A DNA stretch of 64,000 nt from Allopontixanthobacter sp041552775 (GCA_041552775.1 JBFEKH010000005.1:1-64000); one strand, 5' to 3'. Positions 26,926 through 36,500 are shown, counted from the first letter of the stretch. Notes: generated from the letters alone by a model not told the origin. Numbers and translations: made by a program.

Positions 26926-29073
26926 ATGGCCAAGATCGAAGACTGGAAAACCCTCGCCAAGAAAGAGGTCAAGGGGCCAGAGCGCTTTCAGGCCCTGACC
27001 TGGGATACGCCGGAAGGCATCCCGATCAAGCCGCTGTACACCGCCGAGGACGCGGTCGATCCAGGCCTGCCGGGGTTCGCGCCGTTCACTCGCGGTGTGA
27101 AGGCCAGCATGTATGCCGGGCGTCCGTGGACAATCCGGCAGTATGCCGGCTTCTCGACCGCGGAGGAATCGAACGCTTTCTACCGCCGCAATCTGGCGGC
27201 GGGTCAGAAGGGTCTGTCGATTGCCTTCGATTTGGCTACCCATCGCGGCTACGATTCCGATCACCCGCGCGTTGTCGGCGATGTCGGCAAGGCAGGCGTG
27301 GCGATCGATACGGTCGAGGACATGCAGATCCTGTTCGACCAGATTCCGCTCGACCAGATGTCCGTGTCCATGACCATGAACGGCGCAGTGATCCCGATCC
27401 TGGCGTTCTATATCGTCGCGGGCGAGGAACAAGGGGTCGGGCCGGAGAAACTGTCCGGCACCATCCAGAACGACATTCTCAAGGAATTCATGGTCCGCAA
27501 CACCTACATCTATCCCCCTGCGCCGAGCATGCGGATCGTGTCGGACATCATCACCTACACCTCGGCCCACATGCCGCAGTTCAACTCCATCTCGATCAGC
27601 GGCTATCACATGCACGAAGCCGGGGCGACGGCGGTGCAGGAGCTGGCCTTCACGATTGCGGACGGCAAGGAATATGTGAAGTCGGCGATGGCCACCGGGC
27701 TGGATATCGATGCCTTCGCCGGTCGGCTTTCGTTCTTCTTCGGGATCGGCATGAATTTCTTCATGGAAATCGCAAAGCTGCGCGCCGCGCGGACCCTGTG
27801 GTACAAGGTAATGGATGATCTGGGCGCGAAGTCCGAACGTTCCAAGATGCTGCGCACGCACTGCCAGACATCCGGCGTGTCGCTGCAGGAACAGGACCCG
27901 TATAACAACGTCATCCGCACCACGGTGGAAGCCATGGCCGCGACGCTGGGCGGCACCCAGTCGCTCCACACCAATGCGCTGGATGAAGCCATTGCGCTGC
28001 CAACCGATTTCAGCGCCCGCATCGCGCGCAATACGCAGCTGGTGCTCCAGGAAGAAACCGGCATCTGCAATGTCGTCGATCCACTGGGCGGCAGCTACTA
28101 TATCGAGGCACTGACCGCCAAGCTGGTCGAGGAAGCCGAAGCGCTGATGGCCGAAGTCGATGCAGCCGGCGGAATGACCAAGGCAGTCGCCAGCGGCATG
28201 CCCAAACAGCGGATCGAGGAAGCGGCAGCAGCCAAGCAGACACGCGTCGACAAGGGCGAAGATGTGATCATCGGGGTGAACAAGTACCGCCTCGAGGCCG
28301 AAGATCACATGGACACGCTCGACATCGACAACCACGCGGTCCGCAAGGGCCAGATCGCGCGGCTGGAGAAGAACCGTACTGGCCGCGATGAAACGGCGTG
28401 TCAGGCGGCGTTGAAGGCGCTTACGGAAGGTGCGAAGGGCGGCGGTAATCTGCTCGCTCTTGCGGTGGATGCAGCGCGGCAGCGCGCTAGTCTGGGCGAA
28501 ATCTCGACCGCGATGGAAGAAGTGTTCGGCCGTTATGACACCGTGCCGACCCCGGTAAAGGGCATCTACAAGACTGCATACGAGTTCGACCAGCGCTGGG
28601 CGCAGGTGCTCGACGGTGTGAATGCCGTGGAACGCCGCCTTGGCCGCAAACCGAAGATCATGGTCGCGAAAATGGGCCAGGACGGCCACGATCGCGGCGC
28701 CAATGTGATCGCCAGCGCCTTTGGTGACATGGGTTTCGAAGTGGTCTCTGGCCCCCTTTTCCAGACCCCGGAGGAAACGGTTGCAATGGCGCTTGAACAG
28801 GATGTCGATGCCATCGGTGCGAGTAGCCTGGCAGCAGGTCACAAGACCCTGATCCCTGAATTGATCGGCCTGCTGAAGCAAGCTGGCCGTGCGGATATCA
28901 AGGTTGTCGCGGGCGGGGTAATTCCCCCGCAGGATTACGACTTCCTGCGCGAAGCAGGGGTGCAGGGCATCTACGGACCCGGGTCCAACGTTGTCGAATG
29001 CGGCGCTGATATGCTCCGTTTACTTGGACACAATATGCCGCCTGCGGGCGAGGCTTTGGAGGCCGCAGAATGA
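26926..29073 (+). CDS. scpA: methylmalonyl-CoA mutase
   Basis: Adenosylcobalamin-dependent isomerase that turns (R)-methylmalonyl-CoA into succinyl-CoA. The single 715-residue chain holds the TIM-barrel substrate domain (RPWTIRQYAGF near the start, SISGYHMHEAGA in the middle) and a C-terminal cobalamin-binding domain with DGHDRGANV, where the histidine ligates cobalt. It is thus the one-subunit or large-subunit form; no small subunit is next to it. The ATG at 26926 begins one base after the stop of the preceding gene. Its stop overlaps the next start (ATGA). Confidence 0.96.
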   Translation: MAKIEDWKTLAKKEVKGPERFQALTWDTPEGIPIKPLYTAEDAVDPGLPGFAPFTRGVKASMYAGRPWTIRQYAGFSTAEESNAFYRRNLAAGQKGLSIAFDLATHRGYDSDHPRVVGDVGKAGVAIDTVEDMQILFDQIPLDQMSVSMTMNGAVIPILAFYIVAGEEQGVGPEKLSGTIQNDILKEFMVRNTYIYPPAPSMRIVSDIITYTSAHMPQFNSISISGYHMHEAGATAVQELAFTIADGKEYVKSAMATGLDIDAFAGRLSFFFGIGMNFFMEIAKLRAARTLWYKVMDDLGAKSERSKMLRTHCQTSGVSLQEQDPYNNVIRTTVEAMAATLGGTQSLHTNALDEAIALPTDFSARIARNTQLVLQEETGICNVVDPLGGSYYIEALTAKLVEEAEALMAEVDAAGGMTKAVASGMPKQRIEEAAAAKQTRVDKGEDVIIGVNKYRLEAEDHMDTLDIDNHAVRKGQIARLEKNRTGRDETACQAALKALTEGAKGGGNLLALAVDAARQRASLGEISTAMEEVFGRYDTVPTPVKGIYKTAYEFDQRWAQVLDGVNAVERRLGRKPKIMVAKMGQDGHDRGANVIASAFGDMGFEVVSGPLFQTPEETVAMALEQDVDAIGASSLAAGHKTLIPELIGLLKQAGRADIKVVAGGVIPPQDYDFLREAGVQGIYGPGSNVVECGADMLRLLGHNMPPAGEALEAAE

Positions 29074-30344
29074 CACAGAAATTGGAAACCCTGGCAGTCC
29101 ACGCTGGCTGTGAGCCCGATCCGACTACGAATGCGCGGATCACGCCGATTTATCAGACCTCGTCCTATGTGTTTGACGATGTTGACCATGCCTCGCGGCT
29201 ATTCAATCTGCAGGAATTCGGGAACATCTACACACGGATCATGAACCCCACCAATGCCGTGCTGGAAGGCAAGATTGCTGCGATGCATGGCGGGGTTGGT
29301 GCGCTAGCTGTGGCTTCCGGCCATGCGGCGCAGATGATCGTGTTTCACACGCTGATGGAACCGGGCTGCGAAATTGTTGCGGCCAAGAAGCTGTATGGCG
29401 GATCGCTCAACCAGTTGGGCCACAGTTTCAAGAAAATGGGCTGGCATACGAATTTTGTCGACGCCGATGATGCGGCCAATGTTGCGGCGGCAATTACCGA
29501 CAAGACGCGCGCGGTGTTTATCGAGAGCCTCGCCAATCCGGGCGGTGTGGTTCAGGATATAGCCGCGATTGCCAAGGTGGCGCATGATGCGGGCATCCCG
29601 CTGATCGTCGACAACACAATGGCTAGCCCCGTGCTGTGCCGCCCGATGGAACACGGCGCCGATATCGTGGTGGAATCGACCACCAAATTCCTCAATGGCC
29701 ACGGCAATTCGGTCGGCGGTGTAATCATCGATTCGGGCAAGTTCGACTGGGCCGCATCGGACAAATTTCCGACCATGACCGCCCCCAACGATTCCTATCA
29801 CGGCGCGGTATTTACCGAAGCGGTGGGTGAGATTGCCTTCATTATCGCCTGCCGCGTGCTGGCGCTGCGCGATCTTGGCCCGGCGATGGCGCCGATGAAT
29901 GCGTTCCTGACCCTGACCGGGATGGAAACTCTTGCGCTGCGGATGGAGCGGCACTGCGAAAACGCGCTGGCGCTTGCCAATTGGCTGGACGCGCACGACA
30001 AGGTGGCGTGGGTGTCCTACGCCGGAATGCCTTCCAGTTCCTATCATGCGCTGTCGCAGAAATATCTTGGCGGCAAGGGTGGAGCGGTGTTCACTTTCGG
30101 CCTCAAGGGCGGATATGACGCGGGCGTTAAGCTGGTTTCGAACGTTGGCCTGTTTAGCCACCTCGCCAACATCGGGGACACCCGTTCGCTGATCATCCAC
30201 CCCGCATCGACCACCCACAGCCAGCTTGACGAAGAAGGTCTGAAAGCCGCCGGAGCCGGTCCGGACGTGGTTCGTGTCTCGGTCGGGATTGAACATATTG
30301 ACGACATCATCGCCGACATGGCGCAGGCTTTGGACCAGATTTGA
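29070..30344 (+). CDS. metY: O-acetylhomoserine sulfhydrylase-like PLP enzyme
   Basis: A 424-residue Cys/Met-metabolism PLP enzyme. The N-terminal ETLAVHAG, the aromatic IYQTSSYVF, the YTRIMNPTN segment and the PLP lysine in STTKFLNGHGNSVGG match O-acetylhomoserine aminocarboxypropyltransferases, which make homocysteine directly from sulfide. A methionine gamma-lyase role, which would give 2-oxobutyrate and so propionyl-CoA, is also conceivable given the surrounding pathway, but the length of over 420 residues fits MetY better. Its start overlaps the mutase stop by four bases. Confidence 0.88.
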   Translation: MTQKLETLAVHAGCEPDPTTNARITPIYQTSSYVFDDVDHASRLFNLQEFGNIYTRIMNPTNAVLEGKIAAMHGGVGALAVASGHAAQMIVFHTLMEPGCEIVAAKKLYGGSLNQLGHSFKKMGWHTNFVDADDAANVAAAITDKTRAVFIESLANPGGVVQDIAAIAKVAHDAGIPLIVDNTMASPVLCRPMEHGADIVVESTTKFLNGHGNSVGGVIIDSGKFDWAASDKFPTMTAPNDSYHGAVFTEAVGEIAFIIACRVLALRDLGPAMAPMNAFLTLTGMETLALRMERHCENALALANWLDAHDKVAWVSYAGMPSSSYHALSQKYLGGKGGAVFTFGLKGGYDAGVKLVSNVGLFSHLANIGDTRSLIIHPASTTHSQLDEEGLKAAGAGPDVVRVSVGIEHIDDIIADMAQALDQI

Positions 30345-30346
30345 TT

Positions 30347-31357
30347 ATGACTGAAATTCGTAACGACTGGACGCGCGAGGAGATCGCTGCGCTGTTCAAC
30401 ATCCCCTTCACCGAACTGCTATTTCAGGCGGCTACCATCCACCGTGAGAGCCATCCGCCCGATCAGGTGCAGCTTTGCACCCTGCTCAGCATCAAGACCG
30501 GCGGCTGTCCGGAGGATTGCGGCTATTGCTCGCAATCAGTGAAGGCCGACAGCGGCGTGGAAGCGACCAAACTGATGGATGTGCAGGCTGTGCTGCAATC
30601 CGCTGCGCAGGCCAAGGATCACGGTAGCCAGCGGTTCTGCATGGGTGCCGCGTGGCGAAATCCGAAAGACCGCGACATGCCCGCCATTGTCGAGATCGTT
30701 AAAGGCGTGCGCAGCATGGGCCTCGAGACCTGCATGACGCTGGGCATGCTCACCTCGAAACAGGCCGACATGCTGGCCGAAGCGGGGCTCGATTATTACA
30801 ACCACAACATCGATAGCAGCCCCGAATATTACGAGCGCGTGATCACCACGCGCACGATGGACGATCGGCTTGAAACAATCGATTACGTCCGCAAATCGGG
30901 TATCAATGTTTGTTCCGGCGGGATCGTGGGCATGGGCGAAACACGCGATGACCGCGTCGGCTTCATCCACACGCTGGCCACGCTGGAACAGCATCCCGAA
31001 AGCGTGCCGGTAAACGCGCTGGTGCCGGTCAAGGGAACCGTCCTGGGCGACATGCTGGCGGATACCCCGCTGGCCAAGATCGACGATATCGAATTTGTCC
31101 GCACCGTGGCGGCCGCGCGCATCACCATGCCGCTGAGCATGGTGCGCCTGTCGGCCGGGCGCGAGAGCATGTCCGATGCCGCGCAGGCACTGTGCTTCAT
31201 GGCCGGCGCGAATTCGATCTTCACCGGCGACAAACTGCTCACCGCACCCAATGCGGGCGACGACAGCGATGCGGCCCTGTTCGAGCGGCTCGGGCTGACT
31301 GCGCTGCAAGGTGAAGAACCGCTGCGCGCGTGCAAAGTGTCGGAACCTGCCGAGTGA
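30347..31357 (+). CDS. bioB: biotin synthase
   Basis: Radical-SAM enzyme that inserts sulfur into dethiobiotin. The 336-residue protein carries the iron-sulfur motif CPEDCGYC, the GAAWRNP region, and the YYNHNIDSSPEYY segment typical of BioB. The other bio genes are not in this window. It lies two bases after the metY stop, within the propionyl-CoA cluster and upstream of pccA, a biotin enzyme, so cofactor supply and demand share a transcript. The ATG at 30347 is chosen over a TTG at 30341. Confidence 0.95.
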   Translation: MTEIRNDWTREEIAALFNIPFTELLFQAATIHRESHPPDQVQLCTLLSIKTGGCPEDCGYCSQSVKADSGVEATKLMDVQAVLQSAAQAKDHGSQRFCMGAAWRNPKDRDMPAIVEIVKGVRSMGLETCMTLGMLTSKQADMLAEAGLDYYNHNIDSSPEYYERVITTRTMDDRLETIDYVRKSGINVCSGGIVGMGETRDDRVGFIHTLATLEQHPESVPVNALVPVKGTVLGDMLADTPLAKIDDIEFVRTVAAARITMPLSMVRLSAGRESMSDAAQALCFMAGANSIFTGDKLLTAPNAGDDSDAALFERLGLTALQGEEPLRACKVSEPAE

Positions 31358-32154
31358 GCCTCGGTTTCTTCGTCGACGAGTTGTTGCCCCGCGCACGCGG
31401 TGGCGACCAACTCAAGATGGGGCTCGTCAGCCTGACAGAAAGCGAATGGTTGCAGCAAGAACCTGACCTTGCGGCGCGCAAGACAGGTTTCGCGGCGCAT
31501 CCCGAAGGCATCCAATTGTCTCCCGAGGGGGATGGACCGGGGCGCGAATTGGCGCAAATGCTCGGGCTGACCGGCGCGCTACCCGACGCGGCGCTCGCGC
31601 ACCACGAGGATATGTGCCTGCTTACCCGCCCCGCTGATGAGGACATCTACCGCCTCGTGGGCGCAGCAGTCGCGTTCCCGACCGACTGGCATCCAAAGGA
31701 TAAACTGGGTCTGCCGCTCGCCGCGATGCACGCGCCGATCCAGGGCTATGCTGAGCAATTGGCGAGCGGTGTCGATCACTTCATGGCCAAGCTGAAGCCA
31801 GACAAGATTTTCGGCCGCTGCAACTGGTTTATCAGTCCGACAAGCGATTTTCGCTGGATTGCCGAAGAGCCGCCTGAGGTTGCTTTTGCCCATGTGACCC
31901 CTGAAAATGCGGGGGATACGCTGTTTATCCGCAGCGAGCGCCAGACGCTGCGCCTCTTGCCTGAAACGGGGGCAATCCTTTTCACGATCGGGGTCTATGT
32001 CGCACGGCTGGGTAGTTTGATGCACTCCAACATTTCGTTGCTCGCCGGGGCGATGGAAGCATTGCTGCAAGGCGAGGGTGACCGACGCGGTGCGCCTTAC
32101 TACGCCGATGCACTGACCGGATTTGCATCTCGCCGGGAAGGGTCCATTTCATGA
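31354..32154 (+). CDS. DUF3445 family protein (possible heme-dependent demethylase type)
   Basis: A 266-residue protein resembling DUF3445, a family that includes heme-dependent oxidative N-demethylases. The conserved stretches are the EDMCLL motif, the VAFPTDWHPKDKLG segment, the MHAPIQGY motif with a histidine, and the RCNWFI motif. The GTG at 31354 overlaps the bioB stop (GTGA) and is the likely start. Its substrate is unknown, and its presence in a propionyl-CoA/biotin cluster is not explained by known pathways. Confidence 0.65.
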   Translation: MSLGFFVDELLPRARGGDQLKMGLVSLTESEWLQQEPDLAARKTGFAAHPEGIQLSPEGDGPGRELAQMLGLTGALPDAALAHHEDMCLLTRPADEDIYRLVGAAVAFPTDWHPKDKLGLPLAAMHAPIQGYAEQLASGVDHFMAKLKPDKIFGRCNWFISPTSDFRWIAEEPPEVAFAHVTPENAGDTLFIRSERQTLRLLPETGAILFTIGVYVARLGSLMHSNISLLAGAMEALLQGEGDRRGAPYYADALTGFASRREGSIS

Positions 32155-32537
32155 TTGCCGTTTTACCCTTGCTCCTGCTCGTAGGCGAACCTGCACTCGA
32201 TTGCGAAAACGCGATGACACAGGCGGATATGAACCAATGCGCGTTCGAGGATTACCAGGACGCTGATGCCGAATTAAACGTACAGTGGAAGAAGTCCGCG
32301 GCAGCGATGAGGCTGCGCGATGAAAACTTCGAAAGCGAATATGATACCCGCAGCGGATATTTCGAGACAATGCTGGAAGCACAGCGCGCCTGGCTTGCCT
32401 ACCGTGATGCGCATTGTCGCAGCGAGGGCTATTTCGCGCGCGGCGGCAGCATGGAACCGCTGCTCGTCAGCAGCTGCCTGGCGCATTTGACTCGGCTGAG
32501 AACAACCCAACTTTCAGAATTGGTGGAAATGTACTGA
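32151..32537 (+). CDS. LprI-like (DUF1311) exported protein
   Basis: A 128-residue protein with a short hydrophobic N-terminus likely to be a signal peptide, followed by a DUF1311/LprI-type domain: the MTQADMNQCA motif, the AQRAWLAYRDAHC motif, and four cysteines that can form two disulfides. LprI of mycobacteria inhibits lysozyme; the role here is unknown. It overlaps the gene before it by four bases (ATGA) and its stop overlaps the start of pccA (TGATG), so it is translated as part of this operon. Confidence 0.75.
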   Translation: MIAVLPLLLLVGEPALDCENAMTQADMNQCAFEDYQDADAELNVQWKKSAAAMRLRDENFESEYDTRSGYFETMLEAQRAWLAYRDAHCRSEGYFARGGSMEPLLVSSCLAHLTRLRTTQLSELVEMY

Positions 32538-34558
32538 TGTTCAAAAAAATCCTGATCGCCAATCGCGGTGAAATTGCCTGCCGGGTTATCAAGACCGCGC
32601 GCCGGATGGGGATTGCGACCGTAGCGGTCTATTCCGATGCCGACGCGCGCGCGCCATTTGTGAAGATGGCTGACGAGGCGGTGCACATCGGTCCGTCTGC
32701 GGCATCGGAAAGCTATCTGATCCCGGAAAAGATTATCGCTGCTTGCAAGCAGACCGGTGCCGAAGCGGTGCATCCGGGATATGGCTTCCTGTCCGAACGG
32801 ACCAGCTTTGCCGAAGCCTTGGCCAAGGAAGGGATCGAATTCATCGGCCCGCCGGTCAATGCCATCGCCGCGATGGGCGACAAGATCGAATCCAAGAAGC
32901 TCGCGATGAAGGCGGGCGTGAACGTGGTGCCGGGCTTCGTTGGCGAGATTGACGATACCGAGCATGCGGTGCGGATTTCCGAAGAAATCGGCTATCCGGT
33001 GATGATGAAGGCCAGCGCGGGCGGCGGCGGCAAGGGGATGCGGCTCGCTTATAACGAGCAGGATGTGCGCGAAGGGTTCGAGGCAACCAAGCGCGAAGGG
33101 CTGAACAGCTTTGGCGACGACCGCGTGTTCATCGAGAAGTTCATCCTCAATCCGCGCCATATCGAAATCCAGATCCTGGGCGATAAGCACGGCAACATCA
33201 TCTATCTCAACGAACGCGAATGCAGCATCCAGCGCCGCCATCAGAAAGTGGTCGAGGAAGCGCCGTCGCCTTTCGTCACGCCCAAGATGCGCAAGGCGAT
33301 GGGAGAGCAATGCGTCGCCCTGTCGGCAGCAGTCGGATATTACAGTGCAGGCACCGTCGAGCTGATCGTCAGCGGCGCGGACCCGAGCGGGGAAAGCTTT
33401 TACTTCCTGGAAATGAACACCCGTTTGCAGGTCGAACATCCGGTGACCGAAGCAATCACCGGGGTCGATCTGGTCGAACAGATGATCCGCGTAGCTGCCG
33501 GCGAGAAGCTGGAAATGACGCAGGACGATGTGACCATTGATGGTTGGGCAATCGAAAACCGCGTCTATGCCGAAGATCCCTATCGCGGTTTCCTGCCCAG
33601 CACCGGGCGCCTAATCTATTACGAGCCGCCGGTTGAACCATGGGCCGATGACGGGGCCGCCAATGGCCGCCGCGGCGTTGACGGCATCCGCGTGGATGAC
33701 GGCGTGTTCGAAGGCGGCGAAGTCAGCATGTTTTACGATCCGATGATCGCCAAGCTGGTGACCTGGGGCGAAACGCGCAACGAGGCTGCCGATTTGCAGG
33801 TGCAGGCGCTCGATGCGTTCAGGATCGAAGGGCTGGGCCACAATATCGACTTCCTAAGCGCCATCATGCAGCATCCGCGCTTCCGCAGCGGTGAACTGAC
33901 CACCGGCTTCATTGCGGAGGAATACCCTGACGGGTTCGAAGGTGCGGCAACATCGGATCACCTGAAGCGCAACCTAGCGGGCATCGCAGGCGTGATTGCG
34001 ACTGCCGATGCCGACCGTGCCCGCCGGATCGACCAGCGGCTCAACGGCCGCACGCCGCCGCCCGGTGATTGGGTCGTGACGCTGGACGGTATGGATTACG
34101 CGGTCAGCCTTGAGGAAGACGGGATTACCGTCGACGGCGTCCAGATCGAACTGGGACTAGAATATACACCGGGCGATGTGATGGTGGATGTCGAGGTTGA
34201 TGACGATGCGCTCACCATCCAGTTAAAGCCGACGCGCACGGGCTATGCGATCACCACGCGCGGCGCGAAGCATGTACTGCGGATATTGCCCGCGCATGTA
34301 GCTCATCTGGCAGGTCACATGATCGAGAAGATCCCGCCCGATCTTTCGAAATTCCTGATCTGCCCGATGCCAGGACTGCTGGTGAAGCTGCATGTCGAGG
34401 TAGGAGAGGAAGTTCAGCCGGGCCAGCCGCTGGCCACGGTCGAAGCGATGAAGATGGAAAACATCCTGCGCGCCGAAAAGATTGGCGTGGTGCTGTCAAT
34501 CAACGCGGCGCAGGGCGATAGCCTTGCAGTGGATGCGGTAATTCTGGAGTTGGAATAA
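32537..34558 (+). CDS. pccA: propionyl-CoA carboxylase, alpha (biotin) subunit
   Basis: Carboxylates its own biotin using ATP and bicarbonate and passes the carboxyl group to PccB. The 673-residue chain has a biotin carboxylase domain (N-terminal KILIANRGEIACRV, ATP-grasp glycine loop SAGGGGKGMR, and FLEMNTRLQVEHPVTE), a linking domain, and a C-terminal biotin-carrier domain with EAMKMEN, where the lysine is biotinylated. Its start overlaps the LprI-like stop by one base. It ends three bases from the convergent aroB stop. Confidence 0.95.
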   Translation: MFKKILIANRGEIACRVIKTARRMGIATVAVYSDADARAPFVKMADEAVHIGPSAASESYLIPEKIIAACKQTGAEAVHPGYGFLSERTSFAEALAKEGIEFIGPPVNAIAAMGDKIESKKLAMKAGVNVVPGFVGEIDDTEHAVRISEEIGYPVMMKASAGGGGKGMRLAYNEQDVREGFEATKREGLNSFGDDRVFIEKFILNPRHIEIQILGDKHGNIIYLNERECSIQRRHQKVVEEAPSPFVTPKMRKAMGEQCVALSAAVGYYSAGTVELIVSGADPSGESFYFLEMNTRLQVEHPVTEAITGVDLVEQMIRVAAGEKLEMTQDDVTIDGWAIENRVYAEDPYRGFLPSTGRLIYYEPPVEPWADDGAANGRRGVDGIRVDDGVFEGGEVSMFYDPMIAKLVTWGETRNEAADLQVQALDAFRIEGLGHNIDFLSAIMQHPRFRSGELTTGFIAEEYPDGFEGAATSDHLKRNLAGIAGVIATADADRARRIDQRLNGRTPPPGDWVVTLDGMDYAVSLEEDGITVDGVQIELGLEYTPGDVMVDVEVDDDALTIQLKPTRTGYAITTRGAKHVLRILPAHVAHLAGHMIEKIPPDLSKFLICPMPGLLVKLHVEVGEEVQPGQPLATVEAMKMENILRAEKIGVVLSINAAQGDSLAVDAVILELE

Positions 34559-34561
34559 CGG

Positions 34562-35671
34562 TTACGCGCCGCCCAATTGCTCGTCCAAGAAGTCGGCCAC
34601 ATCGGTCAAGGTGACATCCCGGTCGAGAAATGCTGCGCCGATGCTGCGCAACAAAATGAAGGGCAGGGTGCCTGCATCCATCTTTTTGTCGTGCATCATG
34701 TGATCCGCCAGCGTCTGTCCGTTGCAGGTGATTTCCAGACCTGAAATCTCTGAGGGCAGACCTGCGGCACTGACGGCGGCGGCAACCCGTGCTGCGTCTG
34801 AGGGTGAGAGCAAGCCGCGCCGCCCCGAATATCGGGCCGCCAGCACCATGCCGAGCGCCACTGCTTCGCCGTGCAGCAAGCGGTTGGAAAAACCGGTTTC
34901 CGCTTCCAGCGCATGGCCGAATGTGTGCCCGAGATTGAGTAGCGCTCGCGCGCCGGTCGTTTCCCGTTCGTCCTCGGCCACGATTCGTGCTTTGTCCGAA
35001 ACGCTGTGGGCGACTGCTGTTTCTCGCAGTGCCCGGTCACCGGCAATCATCGCCGGGCCATTTGTCTCGCACCAGTCGAAGAAATCGGGATCGCCGAGCA
35101 CACCGTATTTCAGTACCTCGGCATAGCCAGCGCGCAATTCCCGGAGCGGCAGGGTTTCCAGTGCGTCCAGATCGGCGAGCACCAGTGAGGGTTGATGGAA
35201 CGCCCCGACCAGATTCTTGCCCGCCGGAGTATTGATCGCGGTCTTGCCGCCGACCGACGAATCCACTTGGGCGAGCAGCGTAGTCGGTAATTGCACAAAT
35301 CCGCAGCCGCGTTTGAGGATGGATGCGGCAAAGCCGGTCAGGTCGCCGACAACGCCGCCGCCCAGCGCAAGGATATGATCGCCGCGTTCGACTTCTTCTG
35401 CCAGCAGCCAGTCGACCGTCTTGGCCAGCTCACCCCAGCTTTTCGCCTGCTCACCAGCCGGCAGGACATGCCAGCGCGCTTCGTATCCTGCCGCGTCCAG
35501 CGAGGCGTCCACTGGCACGCGCCAATGCTTCGCAACATTTTCGTCGGTAATTATCGGCACGCGCCGCTTGCGCAGGTAGGGCGCGCATTGCGATGCGACA
35601 TCGGCAAGGAGGCCAGCCCCCACGCGCACTTCATAGGCGCGTCCTGCCAGTTCGACGGGTATTACAGCCAT
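34562..35671 (-). CDS. aroB: 3-dehydroquinate synthase
   Basis: Second enzyme of the shikimate pathway, converting DAHP to 3-dehydroquinate with NAD and a divalent metal. The 369-residue protein shows the NAD-binding GGGVVGDLTGFAAS segment, the PTTLLAQVDSSVGGKTAIN motif, and metal-ligand histidines in NLGHTFGHALE. The start overlaps the end of aroK by ten bases, so aroK-aroB form a translationally coupled pair, a common arrangement. Confidence 0.96.
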   Translation of the reverse strand: MAVIPVELAGRAYEVRVGAGLLADVASQCAPYLRKRRVPIITDENVAKHWRVPVDASLDAAGYEARWHVLPAGEQAKSWGELAKTVDWLLAEEVERGDHILALGGGVVGDLTGFAASILKRGCGFVQLPTTLLAQVDSSVGGKTAINTPAGKNLVGAFHQPSLVLADLDALETLPLRELRAGYAEVLKYGVLGDPDFFDWCETNGPAMIAGDRALRETAVAHSVSDKARIVAEDERETTGARALLNLGHTFGHALEAETGFSNRLLHGEAVALGMVLAARYSGRRGLLSPSDAARVAAAVSAAGLPSEISGLEITCNGQTLADHMMHDKKMDAGTLPFILLRSIGAAFLDRDVTLTDVADFLDEQLGGA

Positions 35672-36270
35672 TGGTCGATCGCCTCGATTATTGCCAATGC
35701 GGTGTCATGATGCGGACCGTTTTGGCTGCTGATCCTGATCGGTGCTTGGGCGTAGAATTCCTTGCGTTCCTGGTGAAGACGGGAAAGGATTTCATGCGGG
35801 TTTCCGCCGCGCAGCAAGGGCCGTGTGTTGCGCCGACTGGTCCGTTCGACCAGCGTGTCGATATCGCAATCGATCCATATCGCGATGGCTTCCGCGAGGA
35901 TCAGTTCCCTGGTCTGGCCGTTGCAGAATGCGCCGCCGCCGGTAGCGATAACGCTGCCCTTGCCGCCGGTGCTGTCTTCGATCAGCCGCGAGATGACGCG
36001 CCGTTCACCGTCGCGGAAATATTCTTCGCCAAATTGTTCGAAGATCTCCGCGATGGACATTTGGGCGGCATCTTCGATGGCATCATCGGCATCAATGAAT
36101 TCGGTGCCCAGCATGGAGGAAAGGCGCCGACCGACGGTCGATTTTCCGGCACCCATCAGCCCGACCAGCACGATCGGGCGATCGATCCGGGACGCAATTG
36201 CCCCAATTGCCGAAGCATCAAGTGCCTTGGCCGTACCCGGCGGGGTCACAGGTTCATCATCCATACGCAT
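35662..36270 (-). CDS. aroK: shikimate kinase
   Basis: Phosphorylates shikimate with ATP. The 202-residue protein has the Walker A motif GLMGAGKSTVG, the DADDAIE substrate motif, the GGGAF motif, and the RPLLRGG lid arginine. It has an extra N-terminal stretch of about 30 residues before the P-loop domain. The ATG at 36270 is favoured by a GAGG five bases upstream; further ATG codons at 36264 and 36318 are possible. It is divergent from the small membrane protein gene at 36342. Confidence 0.94.
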   Translation of the reverse strand: MRMDDEPVTPPGTAKALDASAIGAIASRIDRPIVLVGLMGAGKSTVGRRLSSMLGTEFIDADDAIEDAAQMSIAEIFEQFGEEYFRDGERRVISRLIEDSTGGKGSVIATGGGAFCNGQTRELILAEAIAIWIDCDIDTLVERTSRRNTRPLLRGGNPHEILSRLHQERKEFYAQAPIRISSQNGPHHDTALAIIEAIDQWL

Positions 36271-36341
36271 TGCCGCCTCGCCTATAGATGCGCTAGGCGG
36301 GGCGCAACAATGGTTCACATTTGGCGCAAACAGATTTCATC

Positions 36342-36500
36342 ATGTCCCACAAACGCATTCTAGTGCTTATAATTGCGCTGTTCTCGGCGGTGCTGGCCTA
36401 TGCCTGGATCGATGGCGGGGAAGAATCCTTGCGTCCGATTGCGCAGCCCGTATCAGCACCGTTGGAACAAATTGCCAGAATGCCGGAGCCTGCCCGATGA
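36342..36500 (+). CDS. small single-span membrane protein, 52 residues
   Basis: A short open frame encoding one N-terminal hydrophobic helix (about residues 5-22, LVLIIALFSAVLAYAW) followed by a hydrophilic tail that begins with DGGEES. Its stop codon overlaps the start of the next large gene (ATGA), which is the usual spacing in this genome and supports real translation. I do not recognise a family. It may act with the following exported protein, for example as a membrane partner, but that is inference. Confidence 0.6.
   Translation: MSHKRILVLIIALFSAVLAYAWIDGGEESLRPIAQPVSAPLEQIARMPEPAR

Noticed and set aside
26767..28881. 704-residue minus-strand open frame opposite methylmalonyl-CoA mutase
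   Set aside because: It is histidine- and arginine-rich shadow sequence opposite a well-conserved enzyme; no motifs and no ribosome binding site.
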